Positions 1 through 6,309 of a stretch of 7,347 nucleotides of DNA are shown here, piece by piece (within the stretch, counting starts at the first letter, position 1; every line of letters begins with the position of its first letter). Both the position numbers and the translations under genes were made by a program. Source of the DNA: an uncultured Ruminococcus sp. (GTDB taxonomy: Bacteria; Bacillota; Clostridia; Oscillospirales; Ruminococcaceae); the NCBI GenBank assembly GCA_947177715.1, contig CAMWVM010000073.1:1-7347 (forward strand), given 5' to 3'. The notes below the pieces were generated by a model. That model searched no databases. It was not told the DNA's origin and was given only the letters and a program-made list of their open reading frames with translations.

Positions 1-1
1 A

Positions 2-75
2 TGGAGCGGGTGATGGGAATCGAACCCACGTGGCCAGCTTGGAAGGCTGGAGTTCTACCATTGAACTACACCCGC
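2..75 (-). tRNA. tRNA-Gly (anticodon UCC)
   Basis: The minus strand folds into a complete cloverleaf. The acceptor stem pairs GCGGGTG (75-69) with CACCCGC (12-6), and the D arm is GTTC/GAAC. The anticodon stem is CCAGC/GCTGG with loop CTTCCAA, giving anticodon TCC at 43-41. The T arm carries the standard TTCGATT loop. The discriminator base is T (position 5), usual for bacterial tRNA-Gly, and the 3' CCA is encoded at 4-2. It reads GGA, and by wobble GGN, glycine codons. A consensus promoter lies just upstream. More tRNA genes could follow beyond the left edge; the window ends one base after the CCA. Confidence 0.97.
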
Positions 76-108
76 ATTAAAAAGTATATTGCTTAATCAA
101 CGATATTT

Positions 109-137
109 ATTATATCACAAGGAACAGAAGTTGTCAA
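109..137 (-). promoter_or_regulatory. Promoter of the tRNA-Gly gene
   Basis: On the minus strand there is a perfect -35 TTGACA (137-132), a 17-base spacer and a perfect -10 TATAAT (114-109). Transcription should start near 102, about 27 bases before the mature tRNA 5' end. It lies just past the terminator of the preceding operon, so the tRNA appears to be independently and strongly transcribed by the housekeeping sigma factor. Confidence 0.88.
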
Positions 138-148
138 GTGTTTTTACG

Positions 149-190
149 AAAAAATTTTTAAGGCGATTTATTTTGTACAAACCGCCTCAA
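149..190 (-). terminator. Rho-independent terminator of the DUF5685-J-VTT operon
   Basis: On the minus strand, arm 190-179 pairs with arm 169-158 (12 pairs including two G-U) around a 9-base loop. A run of six T follows at 154-149, after a short AT spacer. The upstream arm overlaps the TGA stop codon (189-187) of the VTT-family gene, so the operon ends very tightly. The gap between the stem and the T run makes it slightly imperfect. Confidence 0.75.
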
Positions 191-948
191 TTCGCTTTTT
201 TATGTCGTTTCATTTTGTTTAAAATTACATCCTTAAACAAGATACCTATTACACCGATAGCTATAAAAGCAATTACAATACCGAAGGCAGCTTTATAGTT
301 ACCGTTACCAACATTGCCGCCAAGAATTGTAGACATAAACACTGCTGGAATTCTAAATGGCATTACATACAGAAAAAAATCTTTTTTATTTATTTGGGTA
401 AGCGGCACGATATAAGTTATAACATCCTTTGGAACTCCGGGAATAAGATAAAGTATTATAAGAATTCCCGTAAGCTTTTTTTCATCCTGCAAAAATTTAA
501 AACGTTTCAGCTGTTTTTCATTGACAAATGCATCAACTAAAGGTGCTCCTATTTTTTTCACAAGCATAAATACAATAAAGTTGCCAAGGAAAACTCCTGC
601 GTAAGACAAAACTCCTCCCCAAAACCAACCGAACATTACGCCGCCCAGAATTTGTATTGGCGGTATGACAGCAAGTATTACCTGAATTGTTTGTATAAAC
701 AAAAATACAATTACTCCCCAAAAACCACTGTATCTGCTAAACTTCTCAGTAAGATTTTCTATTCCCTCGTTGGTTTTCAAATCAGCGCTGAGTTCTCTGG
801 CAATAGGAATTGCTACTATAGTTCCAAGAACCAAAAACGCTGCAAACACTGCAAGACTTATTATCTGAACACGTTTTTTATGCTTTGTCTTTTTCTCAAG
901 ATCAGATTCATTTTCTATAGGATAATTTTTTTTAAAGTCCTCTTCCAT
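187..948 (-). CDS. TVP38/TMEM64 (VTT/DedA superfamily) membrane protein
   Basis: This is a polytopic membrane protein of 253 residues. A charged cytoplasmic N-terminus (about 1-27) precedes a hydrophobic segment at 28-49. Further segments lie near 75-95, 98-131 (with the proline pair at 96-97 and glycine-rich LGG/GG turns), 160-180, 195-212 and 220-240. The PGVPKDVITY stretch at 170-179 is the hallmark I recognise for the TVP38/TMEM64 branch of the VTT (DedA-like) family. Eukaryotic VTT proteins scramble lipids and some DedA proteins recycle undecaprenyl phosphate; the substrate of this bacterial branch is not settled. The ATG at 948 is preferred because AGAGAGGA stands 7 bases upstream. An in-frame GTG at 972 would add eight residues but has no good ribosome site. 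It is the last gene of a four-gene operon. Confidence 0.9.
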   Translation of the reverse strand: MEEDFKKNYPIENESDLEKKTKHKKRVQIISLAVFAAFLVLGTIVAIPIARELSADLKTNEGIENLTEKFSRYSGFWGVIVFLFIQTIQVILAVIPPIQILGGVMFGWFWGGVLSYAGVFLGNFIVFMLVKKIGAPLVDAFVNEKQLKRFKFLQDEKKLTGILIILYLIPGVPKDVITYIVPLTQINKKDFFLYVMPFRIPAVFMSTILGGNVGNGNYKAAFGIVIAFIAIGVIGILFKDVILNKMKRHKKAN

Positions 949-955
949 CAAAACA

Positions 956-963
956 TCCTCTCT
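956..963 (-). promoter_or_regulatory. Ribosome binding site fixing the VTT gene start
   Basis: AGAGAGGA on the minus strand sits 7 bases before the ATG at 948-946. The alternative GTG at 972-970 has only an A-rich stretch in front of it, so the shorter protein is the better call. Confidence 0.7.
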
Positions 964-975
964 TTTCATCACTTT

Positions 976-1518
976 TTATCGTCTTCTTAAAATCTTTTTT
1001 CGGAACCAATTAACATACAAATCCACTAATTGTCCCAAAACCTTATCATACAACCAGAAGAAAGCATTACCCATCAGCCACAGCAGAGGCAGCGCAAATC
1101 TGCCAAACACATCCATTCCCTCAAGCAAATCAACTGATGTAAACACATACTGAAAAGCAAGGAAAAATATCACTGCCGCAAAGTTGAACACAACATACTT
1201 CACTGTCCACGAAAAAATTTTATTCCGAAGTTGGTCAAGATAAAATTTAAGTATCGGATAGTATCCCATAAACAAAATAAACAGCATCGTTGCCTCATAA
1301 TTCGGTGTTATCACAAGGCAAAGGGCACTTACTACAAAATAGGTTGTAACCGCCCATTTAGGACTTGTTTCAACAATCATCACAACCATAAGAAAACCTG
1401 CAAACGCAGGGATTGTATAATCAAGCATAGGGAACATACCAGTACAAAACATAAGCATGAGACACACTGCCGAGATTATACCTCCCAAAGAGATTCTGAA
1501 AGCCAGCTTATTTCTCAA
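976..1518 (-). CDS. Conserved small polytopic membrane protein, function unknown
   Basis: This 180-residue protein is almost entirely hydrophobic. Likely membrane segments are about 8-28, 32-52, 55-73, 75-92, 103-126 and 138-158, followed by a basic cytoplasmic tail (RKKILRRR). The basic N-terminus (MRNKLAFR) suggests an inside start. I do not recognise a named family. The short six-helix layout and the Pro/Gly-rich second helix (IPAFAGFL, 36-43) loosely recall the S components of ECF vitamin transporters, but no binding motif supports that. The start is TTG, chosen because AAAGAGGTG lies 8 bases upstream and no in-frame ATG or GTG lies nearby. The gene begins 15 bases after the J-protein stop and is followed by the VTT gene 27 bases on, so it belongs to the same transcript. 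Confidence 0.85.
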   Translation of the reverse strand: MRNKLAFRISLGGIISAVCLMLMFCTGMFPMLDYTIPAFAGFLMVVMIVETSPKWAVTTYFVVSALCLVITPNYEATMLFILFMGYYPILKFYLDQLRNKIFSWTVKYVVFNFAAVIFFLAFQYVFTSVDLLEGMDVFGRFALPLLWLMGNAFFWLYDKVLGQLVDLYVNWFRKKILRRR

Positions 1519-1526
1519 AGTGTATT

Positions 1527-1535
1527 CACCTCTTT
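1527..1535 (-). promoter_or_regulatory. Ribosome binding site supporting a TTG start
   Basis: AAAGAGGTG on the minus strand overlaps the TAA stop of the J-protein gene (1536-1534). It is spaced 8 bases from the TTG at 1518-1516. This supports the unusual TTG start and suggests translational coupling to the J-protein gene. Confidence 0.7.
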
Positions 1536-2157
1536 AACAGCATGGAATCAAATCTCCGCCCATCATTTCGCAGCAGCAATCTGCACAGCAAAGGCTTGTA
1601 CAGCAATCCATTTGTCTATTTACATCATTATTGCCATATCCGCCCATAGGATTTCCCCTCATGTATCCGTTTCTCTGCTGATTCATTTGATTCAAAGCTG
1701 ATCGATACTCCATATTAGCAGGAGCCATTGAAACTGCTGTTGAAAAATTCTGATAGGCTTCGTTAAGCCAGCCTCGTGTATAGCACACACTTCCCTTAAG
1801 GAAAAACCACTCAGCATTTCTTGCATTTGACGGAACAGAATCCAACAGACTGTCTGCTCTTGTAATATCTCCCGTTTGGATAAGACGTCTTACATCATAA
1901 TAATTGATTCCTGAATAATCCTGACCGTTACTTGAATATCCGCTGCTTGAGCTGCTGAATCCGCCTGTTCTGCGTGAATTGATAATATTATCGTAAGCAG
2001 CGTTTACCTCTGCCATTTTTTCTTCAGCCACATCTTTAAGAGGGCTGTCCTGATATTTATCAGGGTGATATTTTTTCACAAGTTCTTTATAAGCTGTTTT
2101 AATTTCCTCTTCCGTTGCGTTAGGCGAAACTCCCAGCACCTTATACGGATCGTTCAT
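1534..2157 (-). CDS. Short J-domain protein with TPR-like middle and Cys-rich tail
   Basis: This is a 207-residue type III J protein, an Hsp70 (DnaK) co-chaperone that would stimulate DnaK ATPase. The N-terminal J domain spans about 1-62 and has the essential HPD at 31-33 after helix II. A Ser/Gly-rich linker follows at about 64-85. Residues about 86-158 form paired helices resembling TPR repeats (AEWFFLKGSVCYTRGWLNEAYQ region), a likely client-binding part. A Gly/Asn linker leads to the tail at 184-207, which holds nine cysteines (CC, CC, CCC and CC, with GGDLIP before the last pair). It has no DnaJ zinc-finger (CxxCxGxG) repeats and no DnaJ C-terminal domains, so it is not the housekeeping DnaJ. 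The ATG at 2157 is preferred over one at 2217 because GGGAGG lies 9 bases upstream and the protein then begins right at the J domain. It overlaps the end of the DUF5685 gene by 17 bases. Confidence 0.92.
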   Translation of the reverse strand: MNDPYKVLGVSPNATEEEIKTAYKELVKKYHPDKYQDSPLKDVAEEKMAEVNAAYDNIINSRRTGGFSSSSSGYSSNGQDYSGINYYDVRRLIQTGDITRADSLLDSVPSNARNAEWFFLKGSVCYTRGWLNEAYQNFSTAVSMAPANMEYRSALNQMNQQRNGYMRGNPMGGYGNNDVNRQMDCCTSLCCADCCCEMMGGDLIPCC

Positions 2158-3055
2158 TGTCTTTTTCCTCCCGTAGTTTTCTTTTAAACTTTTCCGATTT
2201 AACAAGGTCGAAAACATTTTTCAAACCCAGGTAAATCACATTATCTATAATAGGCTTATACATTTCTATATTTAATTTCACATATGTTTCCGCTAGCTCT
2301 CCTAAAGTAAAATTAATGCTATCGGTAACATAATCTTTTATTTTATCAAACCGTTCAACAGGTATTTCGCACTTACTGTCATTTAATTCAAATATAAAAA
2401 GCAATGGATTGTAATTGCCTTTTTTATAATCCTCTTTGACATCGTCAAAGGCATCACAAATATAGATAAATCTACCCAAGAGATAACCGAATCTCATAAG
2501 GTCTTTTTTATCACGTTCGCTGCTCAATGCTCCGAAAATTTCCTGCATTATTGCGGCTGTAGGCTCACAGGCCATATCAATACCTGCACATTTATCCTGC
2601 TCTATTTTTCTCTGCAAAATCATCTGCTTTTCAATATTATTGGCAAGCTCAGGATATTTAATCCTTGATTTTTTATATGGACCTTTAAAGAAAGGAAGCA
2701 ATGCCAACGCACGGATTTTACTTTTTATATCTTTATCCTGCAGATCGTCTTTAAGTTTATGATAAACCAAAAGCATTGCCGCAGACGCTGAATAGCCAAC
2801 GCCTTTACTACAGCACAAACAAAAACGTTTTTTAAGAGGATGTGCGATACATCTTTGTTTTTCAGCACACATTTTAATTTCATTAAGGGACATATCCATT
2901 AATGCAAGGAATGTGAAATCATAGCTTAATGAAAATCTGGGCACAAATCCGAATTCTCTGCCGATTTCCTTACAAAGTCCGCAATAAACCGCACTGTATG
3001 TATCATACTCACACACTCTCATATATGGTTTAAAGGCTCTGATATATCCAAACAT
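2141..3055 (-). CDS. DUF5685-type protein with squalene/phytoene-synthase-like Asp motifs
   Basis: This is a 304-residue, apparently soluble and mostly helical protein. I recognise the N-terminus (MFGYIRAFKPYMRVCEYDTY...YCGLC) as DUF5685, a clostridial family of unknown function usually found beside a J protein. Visible motifs, in order: a CGLC pair (25-28); a Cys/His cluster (C63, C69, H72-P73, C79, C81, C82); YHKLKDDLQD (98-107) with a DDxxD; an EPTAAIMQEIFG stretch (164-175); and DAFDDVKEDYKKGNYNP (201-217). The two Asp-rich motifs match in order and style the substrate-Mg sites of squalene/phytoene synthases; this is my inference, not an established assignment. The start is supported by CAAGGAG 7 bases upstream. 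It is the first gene after a consensus promoter and overlaps the J-protein gene at its 3' end. Confidence 0.88.
   Translation of the reverse strand: MFGYIRAFKPYMRVCEYDTYSAVYCGLCKEIGREFGFVPRFSLSYDFTFLALMDMSLNEIKMCAEKQRCIAHPLKKRFCLCCSKGVGYSASAAMLLVYHKLKDDLQDKDIKSKIRALALLPFFKGPYKKSRIKYPELANNIEKQMILQRKIEQDKCAGIDMACEPTAAIMQEIFGALSSERDKKDLMRFGYLLGRFIYICDAFDDVKEDYKKGNYNPLLFIFELNDSKCEIPVERFDKIKDYVTDSINFTLGELAETYVKLNIEMYKPIIDNVIYLGLKNVFDLVKSEKFKRKLREEKDNERSV
2167..2172 (-). promoter_or_regulatory. Ribosome binding site fixing the J-protein start
   Basis: GGGAGG on the minus strand lies inside the end of the upstream DUF5685 gene, 9 bases before the ATG at 2157-2155. The longer in-frame start at 2217 would add 20 residues unrelated to a J domain and would deepen the overlap to 77 bases. 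Confidence 0.75.
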
Positions 3056-3114
3056 AAGAAATCTCCTTGATTAATATACTACATTATTGTGTATTCTATG
3101 TGATAATTAACTAT

Positions 3115-3144
3115 ATTATACGACATATTTTACCGACTTGTCAA
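3115..3144 (-). promoter_or_regulatory. Promoter of the DUF5685-J-membrane-VTT operon
   Basis: The minus strand has a perfect -35 TTGACA (3144-3139) and a perfect -10 TATAAT (3120-3115), separated by 18 bases. Expected transcription start is near 3108, giving a leader of about 50 bases before the ATG at 3055. No promoter of similar quality was noticed inside the operon. The near-consensus elements imply strong vegetative expression. Confidence 0.85.
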
Positions 3145-3190
3145 TGATAATAAATAAAAACGATGTTGTTACTCAAAATTTCAGCATACA

Positions 3191-3230
3191 ATAAAAACTC
3201 TGATTCTTATTTTTAACAGAAACAGAGTTT
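3191..3230 (-). terminator. Rho-independent terminator of the ABC cassette
   Basis: On the minus strand AAACTCTG (3230-3223) pairs with CAGAGTTT (3202-3195). The stem is extended by an A/A mismatch and four more pairs (TTCT/AGAA) around a 10-base loop, and a T-rich tract follows from 3197. It lies about 37 bases past the ATPase stop codon, so it closes the secreted protein-permease-permease-ATPase transcript. Confidence 0.8.
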
Positions 3231-3266
3231 ATGAAAGTAATGATTTTTTTACAGATTTAAATTATT

Positions 3267-3932
3267 TTACGATAATATCCTTCCATCAGAAATTTCAATT
3301 ATTCTATCACACTGATTTGCGATTTTGGGGTCATGAGTAACGATAACAATTGTTTTGCCATGTTTATTTAATGATTTGAACAGGTCCATTATTTCCTCAG
3401 AAGTTTTTGAATCAAGTGCACCAGTAGGTTCATCAGCAAGAATCATACTTGGTTCATTGACAATAGCTCTTGCTATTGCTACACGCTGTTTCTGTCCGCC
3501 GGAAAGCTTATTGCATGGCTTTTTAGCCAAATCCTCAATACCGACGGATTTCAAGGCAGCAAGAGCTTTTTCTTTCTTTCCTTTGATTTTTTGCTTTGAA
3601 AAATTCAAAGGTATCATGACATTTTCAAGCGCTGTGAAATCTTCCACAAGAGCAAAATCCTGCATTACCATACCAATCTTTTCGTTACGAATCTTTGCAT
3701 ATTGACGTTCGGAGAGATTTTTTACAAGCGTTTCGTCTATAATGTATTCACCCTCCTGATAGCTGTCAATGCAGGCAAGAATATGTAAAAGTGTTGATTT
3801 ACCTGCCCCTGATTTACCGATAATTGCTATCATTTCTCCGTCATTAATTTCACAGGACACTTCATGCAAGGCTTTAAATTCGTTTGCTTTTTTAGGGTTA
3901 TAGATTTTAACGATATTATTTAATTTAATCAT
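3267..3932 (-). CDS. ABC transporter ATPase, LolD/MacB class (lactococcin-972-group-like)
   Basis: A complete 221-residue nucleotide-binding subunit that powers the two permeases encoded just upstream. Walker A is GKSGAGKST (39-47), the Q-loop Q91, the signature LSGGQ (143-147), Walker B MILADE (163-168), the D-loop ALD (172-174) and the H-loop H200. Length and sequence fit the MacB/LolD/FtsE subfamily, which drives extracellular mechanical work or export rather than small-molecule import. The [18 protein letters not shown] stretch (81-98) resembles the subgroup found beside lactococcin-972-type bacteriocins; this is from memory of the family. The ATG follows the permease TAG stop by 9 bases, and its ribosome site (AGGAG) begins within that stop codon, implying coupling. 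Confidence 0.95.
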   Translation of the reverse strand: MIKLNNIVKIYNPKKANEFKALHEVSCEINDGEMIAIIGKSGAGKSTLLHILACIDSYQEGEYIIDETLVKNLSERQYAKIRNEKIGMVMQDFALVEDFTALENVMIPLNFSKQKIKGKKEKALAALKSVGIEDLAKKPCNKLSGGQKQRVAIARAIVNEPSMILADEPTGALDSKTSEEIMDLFKSLNKHGKTIVIVTHDPKIANQCDRIIEISDGRILS

Positions 3933-3941
3933 AATTTGCTC

Positions 3942-5120
3942 CTATTTCTTAAGTACTTCTATAATAGCTTTTTTTGATAAAATTTTATACGGAATAATAA
4001 CAGATAAAAGCATATTCATAATAACAATTATTGAACAGACAAAAATCTGAACAAAATCAAAATTAATTATAAATGATGATGACAAACTGTTGTAATTAAT
4101 TAATACAAATATTACAGCTATGATAATTCCAACCAGTGAAACAAAAAGACTACATAATAAATTAATTATGATACAATGTTTTTTTGTTGCACCACAAATG
4201 TTTAAAACAGCATAAAATTTTAGTTCTCGTTTAGTTTGGATTGAAACCGCCACAACCTCACTGATTACAACCAAAAATAATACGCATAATGCTATTGGAA
4301 AAATTAATATGATATCTTCCTTTATGTAGTTTTTACTGTTTATATTCAACTCATCTGACAGACCTAAATTAGAACCATATTTATACAAATTTCTATTAAG
4401 ATCTAACAGTTCCGAATCATTTAAATTATTCTTGTAAGTTACAAACATTTGGCCGTATAAAGTTAAGCCAATTCTCATCTTTTCAATTTGTTCACTTGAA
4501 AAGAAAAAGCATTCACTTTCCATATGTTTATACATATCTCTAAAATCTAAAACATTTTCATTTGAACCTTCCAATCCTAAAACCTTTGCATCGTCAGCTA
4601 ATATCCCTATAACTTTTGCAGAGTATGTTTTTTCTTCATTGTTTAAATTATAAAAGGATATTATATCTCCTATATCATAATTATCACTATCGGAAACAAC
4701 AACTTCCAGAACATCCGAATCTTTATCAGCTTTATCAAGCCATTTTCCTTTTAACATTCTTGGAGTATATAATTCCGCCATGTTTCTTGAATAGGAATAT
4801 GAATGGTCATAATTCTCTGTTCCACTGGGGACCAGAGGAGTTTTGTATCCTGAATAAATTTCAGATATGTTTTTCTCAGCATTTAGTATATCCTCAACAG
4901 TAAAACTAAAGCGTGTATCATTAATATAATTTACTTCTGAAACATATACACACTTCCCTTGACTTGACAAAACTTTTCTCAATGGAAGATAGTCATCTAT
5001 TCTTGACATTATTGAAGAAACGGTAATAATCATCAGAATCAATGCAACAGAAAGCTGTAAAGCAACAAATAAATTAGTGAATGCAAATTTTTTATTTAGT
5101 TTAAATGAATATAATACCAT
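3942..5120 (-). CDS. MacB/FtsX-type ABC permease, second subunit
   Basis: This 392-residue protein has the MacB layout: one N-terminal membrane helix (about 15-37), a large extracellular domain (about 40-268), then three helices (about 270-293, 316-341, 354-378). The extracellular part has the usual core signature, MLKGKWLDKADKDSDVLEVVVSD-like (122-144) followed by YDIGDIISFY (148-157) and a KVIGIL strand. The FtsX domain shows the typical NICGATKKHC turn (307-316) before the third helix, and the C-terminus (KAIIEVLKK) matches the conserved end of the family. It probably pairs with the upstream permease as a heterodimer over the ATPase. It starts one base after the upstream stop, using GGGAGG within the last codons of that gene. 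The exported or sensed substrate is not visible from sequence. Confidence 0.92.
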   Translation of the reverse strand: MVLYSFKLNKKFAFTNLFVALQLSVALILMIITVSSIMSRIDDYLPLRKVLSSQGKCVYVSEVNYINDTRFSFTVEDILNAEKNISEIYSGYKTPLVPSGTENYDHSYSYSRNMAELYTPRMLKGKWLDKADKDSDVLEVVVSDSDNYDIGDIISFYNLNNEEKTYSAKVIGILADDAKVLGLEGSNENVLDFRDMYKHMESECFFFSSEQIEKMRIGLTLYGQMFVTYKNNLNDSELLDLNRNLYKYGSNLGLSDELNINSKNYIKEDIILIFPIALCVLFLVVISEVVAVSIQTKRELKFYAVLNICGATKKHCIIINLLCSLFVSLVGIIIAVIFVLINYNSLSSSFIINFDFVQIFVCSIIVIMNMLLSVIIPYKILSKKAIIEVLKK

Positions 5121-5121
5121 G

Positions 5122-6300
5122 TTAATTACCTCCCTGTTTCATTTGTGTAACCGGAGATTTTAACAAGGTGAAAAATATCATAGCTTTTAACACAATATAA
5201 ATACACAGAAAATAGATAACACTTAATATTACACAGTTTTTCAAACTATAAACTATATCAATGTAAATCAATGAGCTTTTCAATTCATTGACGGCTATTT
5301 CAAAATAAACAGCAGCCGTTATTAAAAAGCTTGCTAATGAAGTTATCATTACTTCAGAAATAAAAATTCTTCTCACATTAACCTTGGTACATCCGCAAAC
5401 CCTAAAAATAGAAATAGTTTTGCTTCTTGTCGATAAAATATACCTAAATAATAGTGAGAGTGTTATTGCCGCAAGACATGTTAAAATTACTGATATCAGC
5501 ATTATTGAATTATAAAACGGAAGCTTTGTATCTATTGTATCGACTTTTGGTATAAATGCATAATCTCCAAAAACTTCTTTTAGCGAAGTTTCAATATTGT
5601 TATATGATTTTTGGGAAATAACATTATTAGTCATAAAATATATGTTGCAGATATCACCTAAAGAATCCGAAGAATTTTCATATGGAATAACAGCAAAATC
5701 ATCTATTGAATCAACACCTATTATTTTATATGACTCTCCGTTAATAAGCATTTCCTGGCCCACATATTCTTCAGTATAATAGCTTGGAAGCACTATATTT
5801 TTTGCTCCGTTATTATAATCTTTTAAGGACATACCCTTTCCATAAAGAACAGGCGAATTATTAAAAGCTGTATCAAAAGGTACAAACTTTTTTTCCTTTT
5901 GAGAATATTCCAATCTAAAACAAATTTCCAATGGCTCTCCACCGAAGTTCTCATTTCCCGTATAGTCATAAACTGAGGCTATATATACAACTGAGTCTAT
6001 TTCATTTAAAGTGTCATCTGACAATAATGATAAAAACTTTTTAACATCACCATTCTCTACACTTCCATCACCCTCACAATAAGCTTCATTATCAAAAGTA
6101 GTTTCTTTAATAATATTACCAAAACCGATAGCTATATCTAATTTATGAATATCATGATTTTTAACCAATTTAAAGTTCTGATATGTACCAAAAGATAAGA
6201 AAAGTATAAAAGCCGCAGCAAATTCACATAAAATAAAAAGTATAAAAATCATGATGTTTTCTCTTGCAAAACACTTTAGATTCTTTAAAATATATTTCAT
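5122..6300 (-). CDS. MacB/FtsX-type ABC permease, first subunit
   Basis: This 392-residue protein has the same topology as the downstream permease. A membrane helix lies near 16-38, an extracellular domain spans about 40-262, and three helices lie near 266-288, 313-335 and 354-378. The extracellular domain ends its core with VGQEMLINGESYKIIGV (180-196), a MacB-type strand pattern. The FtsX domain carries FRVCGCTKVNVRRI (299-312), the counterpart of the GATK turn. Sequence identity to its partner looks low, so they are diverged paralogues. It begins 9 bases after the secreted-protein stop, and its ribosome site (AAGGTG) overlaps that TAA. Its last codons (GGN) double as the ribosome site of the next gene. 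Possible roles are export of, or self-protection against, the secreted protein, or cell-wall stress response as in BceAB-like systems. BceB is a single longer permease with more helices, which argues against a true BceAB. Confidence 0.9.
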   Translation of the reverse strand: MKYILKNLKCFARENIMIFILFILCEFAAAFILFLSFGTYQNFKLVKNHDIHKLDIAIGFGNIIKETTFDNEAYCEGDGSVENGDVKKFLSLLSDDTLNEIDSVVYIASVYDYTGNENFGGEPLEICFRLEYSQKEKKFVPFDTAFNNSPVLYGKGMSLKDYNNGAKNIVLPSYYTEEYVGQEMLINGESYKIIGVDSIDDFAVIPYENSSDSLGDICNIYFMTNNVISQKSYNNIETSLKEVFGDYAFIPKVDTIDTKLPFYNSIMLISVILTCLAAITLSLLFRYILSTRSKTISIFRVCGCTKVNVRRIFISEVMITSLASFLITAAVYFEIAVNELKSSLIYIDIVYSLKNCVILSVIYFLCIYIVLKAMIFFTLLKSPVTQMKQGGN

Positions 6301-6309
6301 TAATTCACC

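Noticed and set aside
89..298. Open frame on the plus strand across the left intergenic region
   Set aside because: It spans the tRNA promoter, the operon terminator and the end of the VTT gene in antisense. The product is low-complexity, with no ribosome site or family resemblance.
949..972. GTG start for the VTT protein, adding eight residues
   Set aside because: There is no Shine-Dalgarno match in front of it, whereas AGAGAGGA is ideally spaced before the ATG at 948. The longer start cannot be fully excluded.
1534..1605. Cys-rich J-protein tail as a lantibiotic-type or peptide-toxin precursor
   Set aside because: It is the in-frame end of a J-domain protein. There is no leader and no modification enzymes nearby, and it lacks the Ser/Thr content needed for lanthionines.
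1231..1701. 156-codon plus-strand open frame
   Set aside because: It is antisense to the membrane-protein and J-protein genes, both well supported. Its product is His/Thr/Ile-rich with no recognisable domain, as expected for a shadow frame.
2158..2217. Longer start for the J protein, adding 20 residues
   Set aside because: The extra residues are just the upstream gene's coding region in another frame. GGGAGG is correctly placed for the ATG at 2157, where the J domain begins.
3070..3114. Leader of the DUF5685 operon as a riboswitch
   Set aside because: The leader is only about 50 bases and AT-rich, with no stable stem beyond short chance pairings and no terminator or anti-terminator arrangement.
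3355..3705. Plus-strand frame opposite the ATPase gene
   Set aside because: The opposite strand encodes all ABC ATPase motifs without a break. The plus frame has no ribosome site or domain.
3267..6300. ABC genes as a BceAB/VraFG-type antimicrobial peptide sensor and resistance module
   Set aside because: Those systems use one long permease with about ten helices and usually a neighbouring two-component system. Here there are two 392-residue, four-helix permeases and no kinase or regulator in the window.
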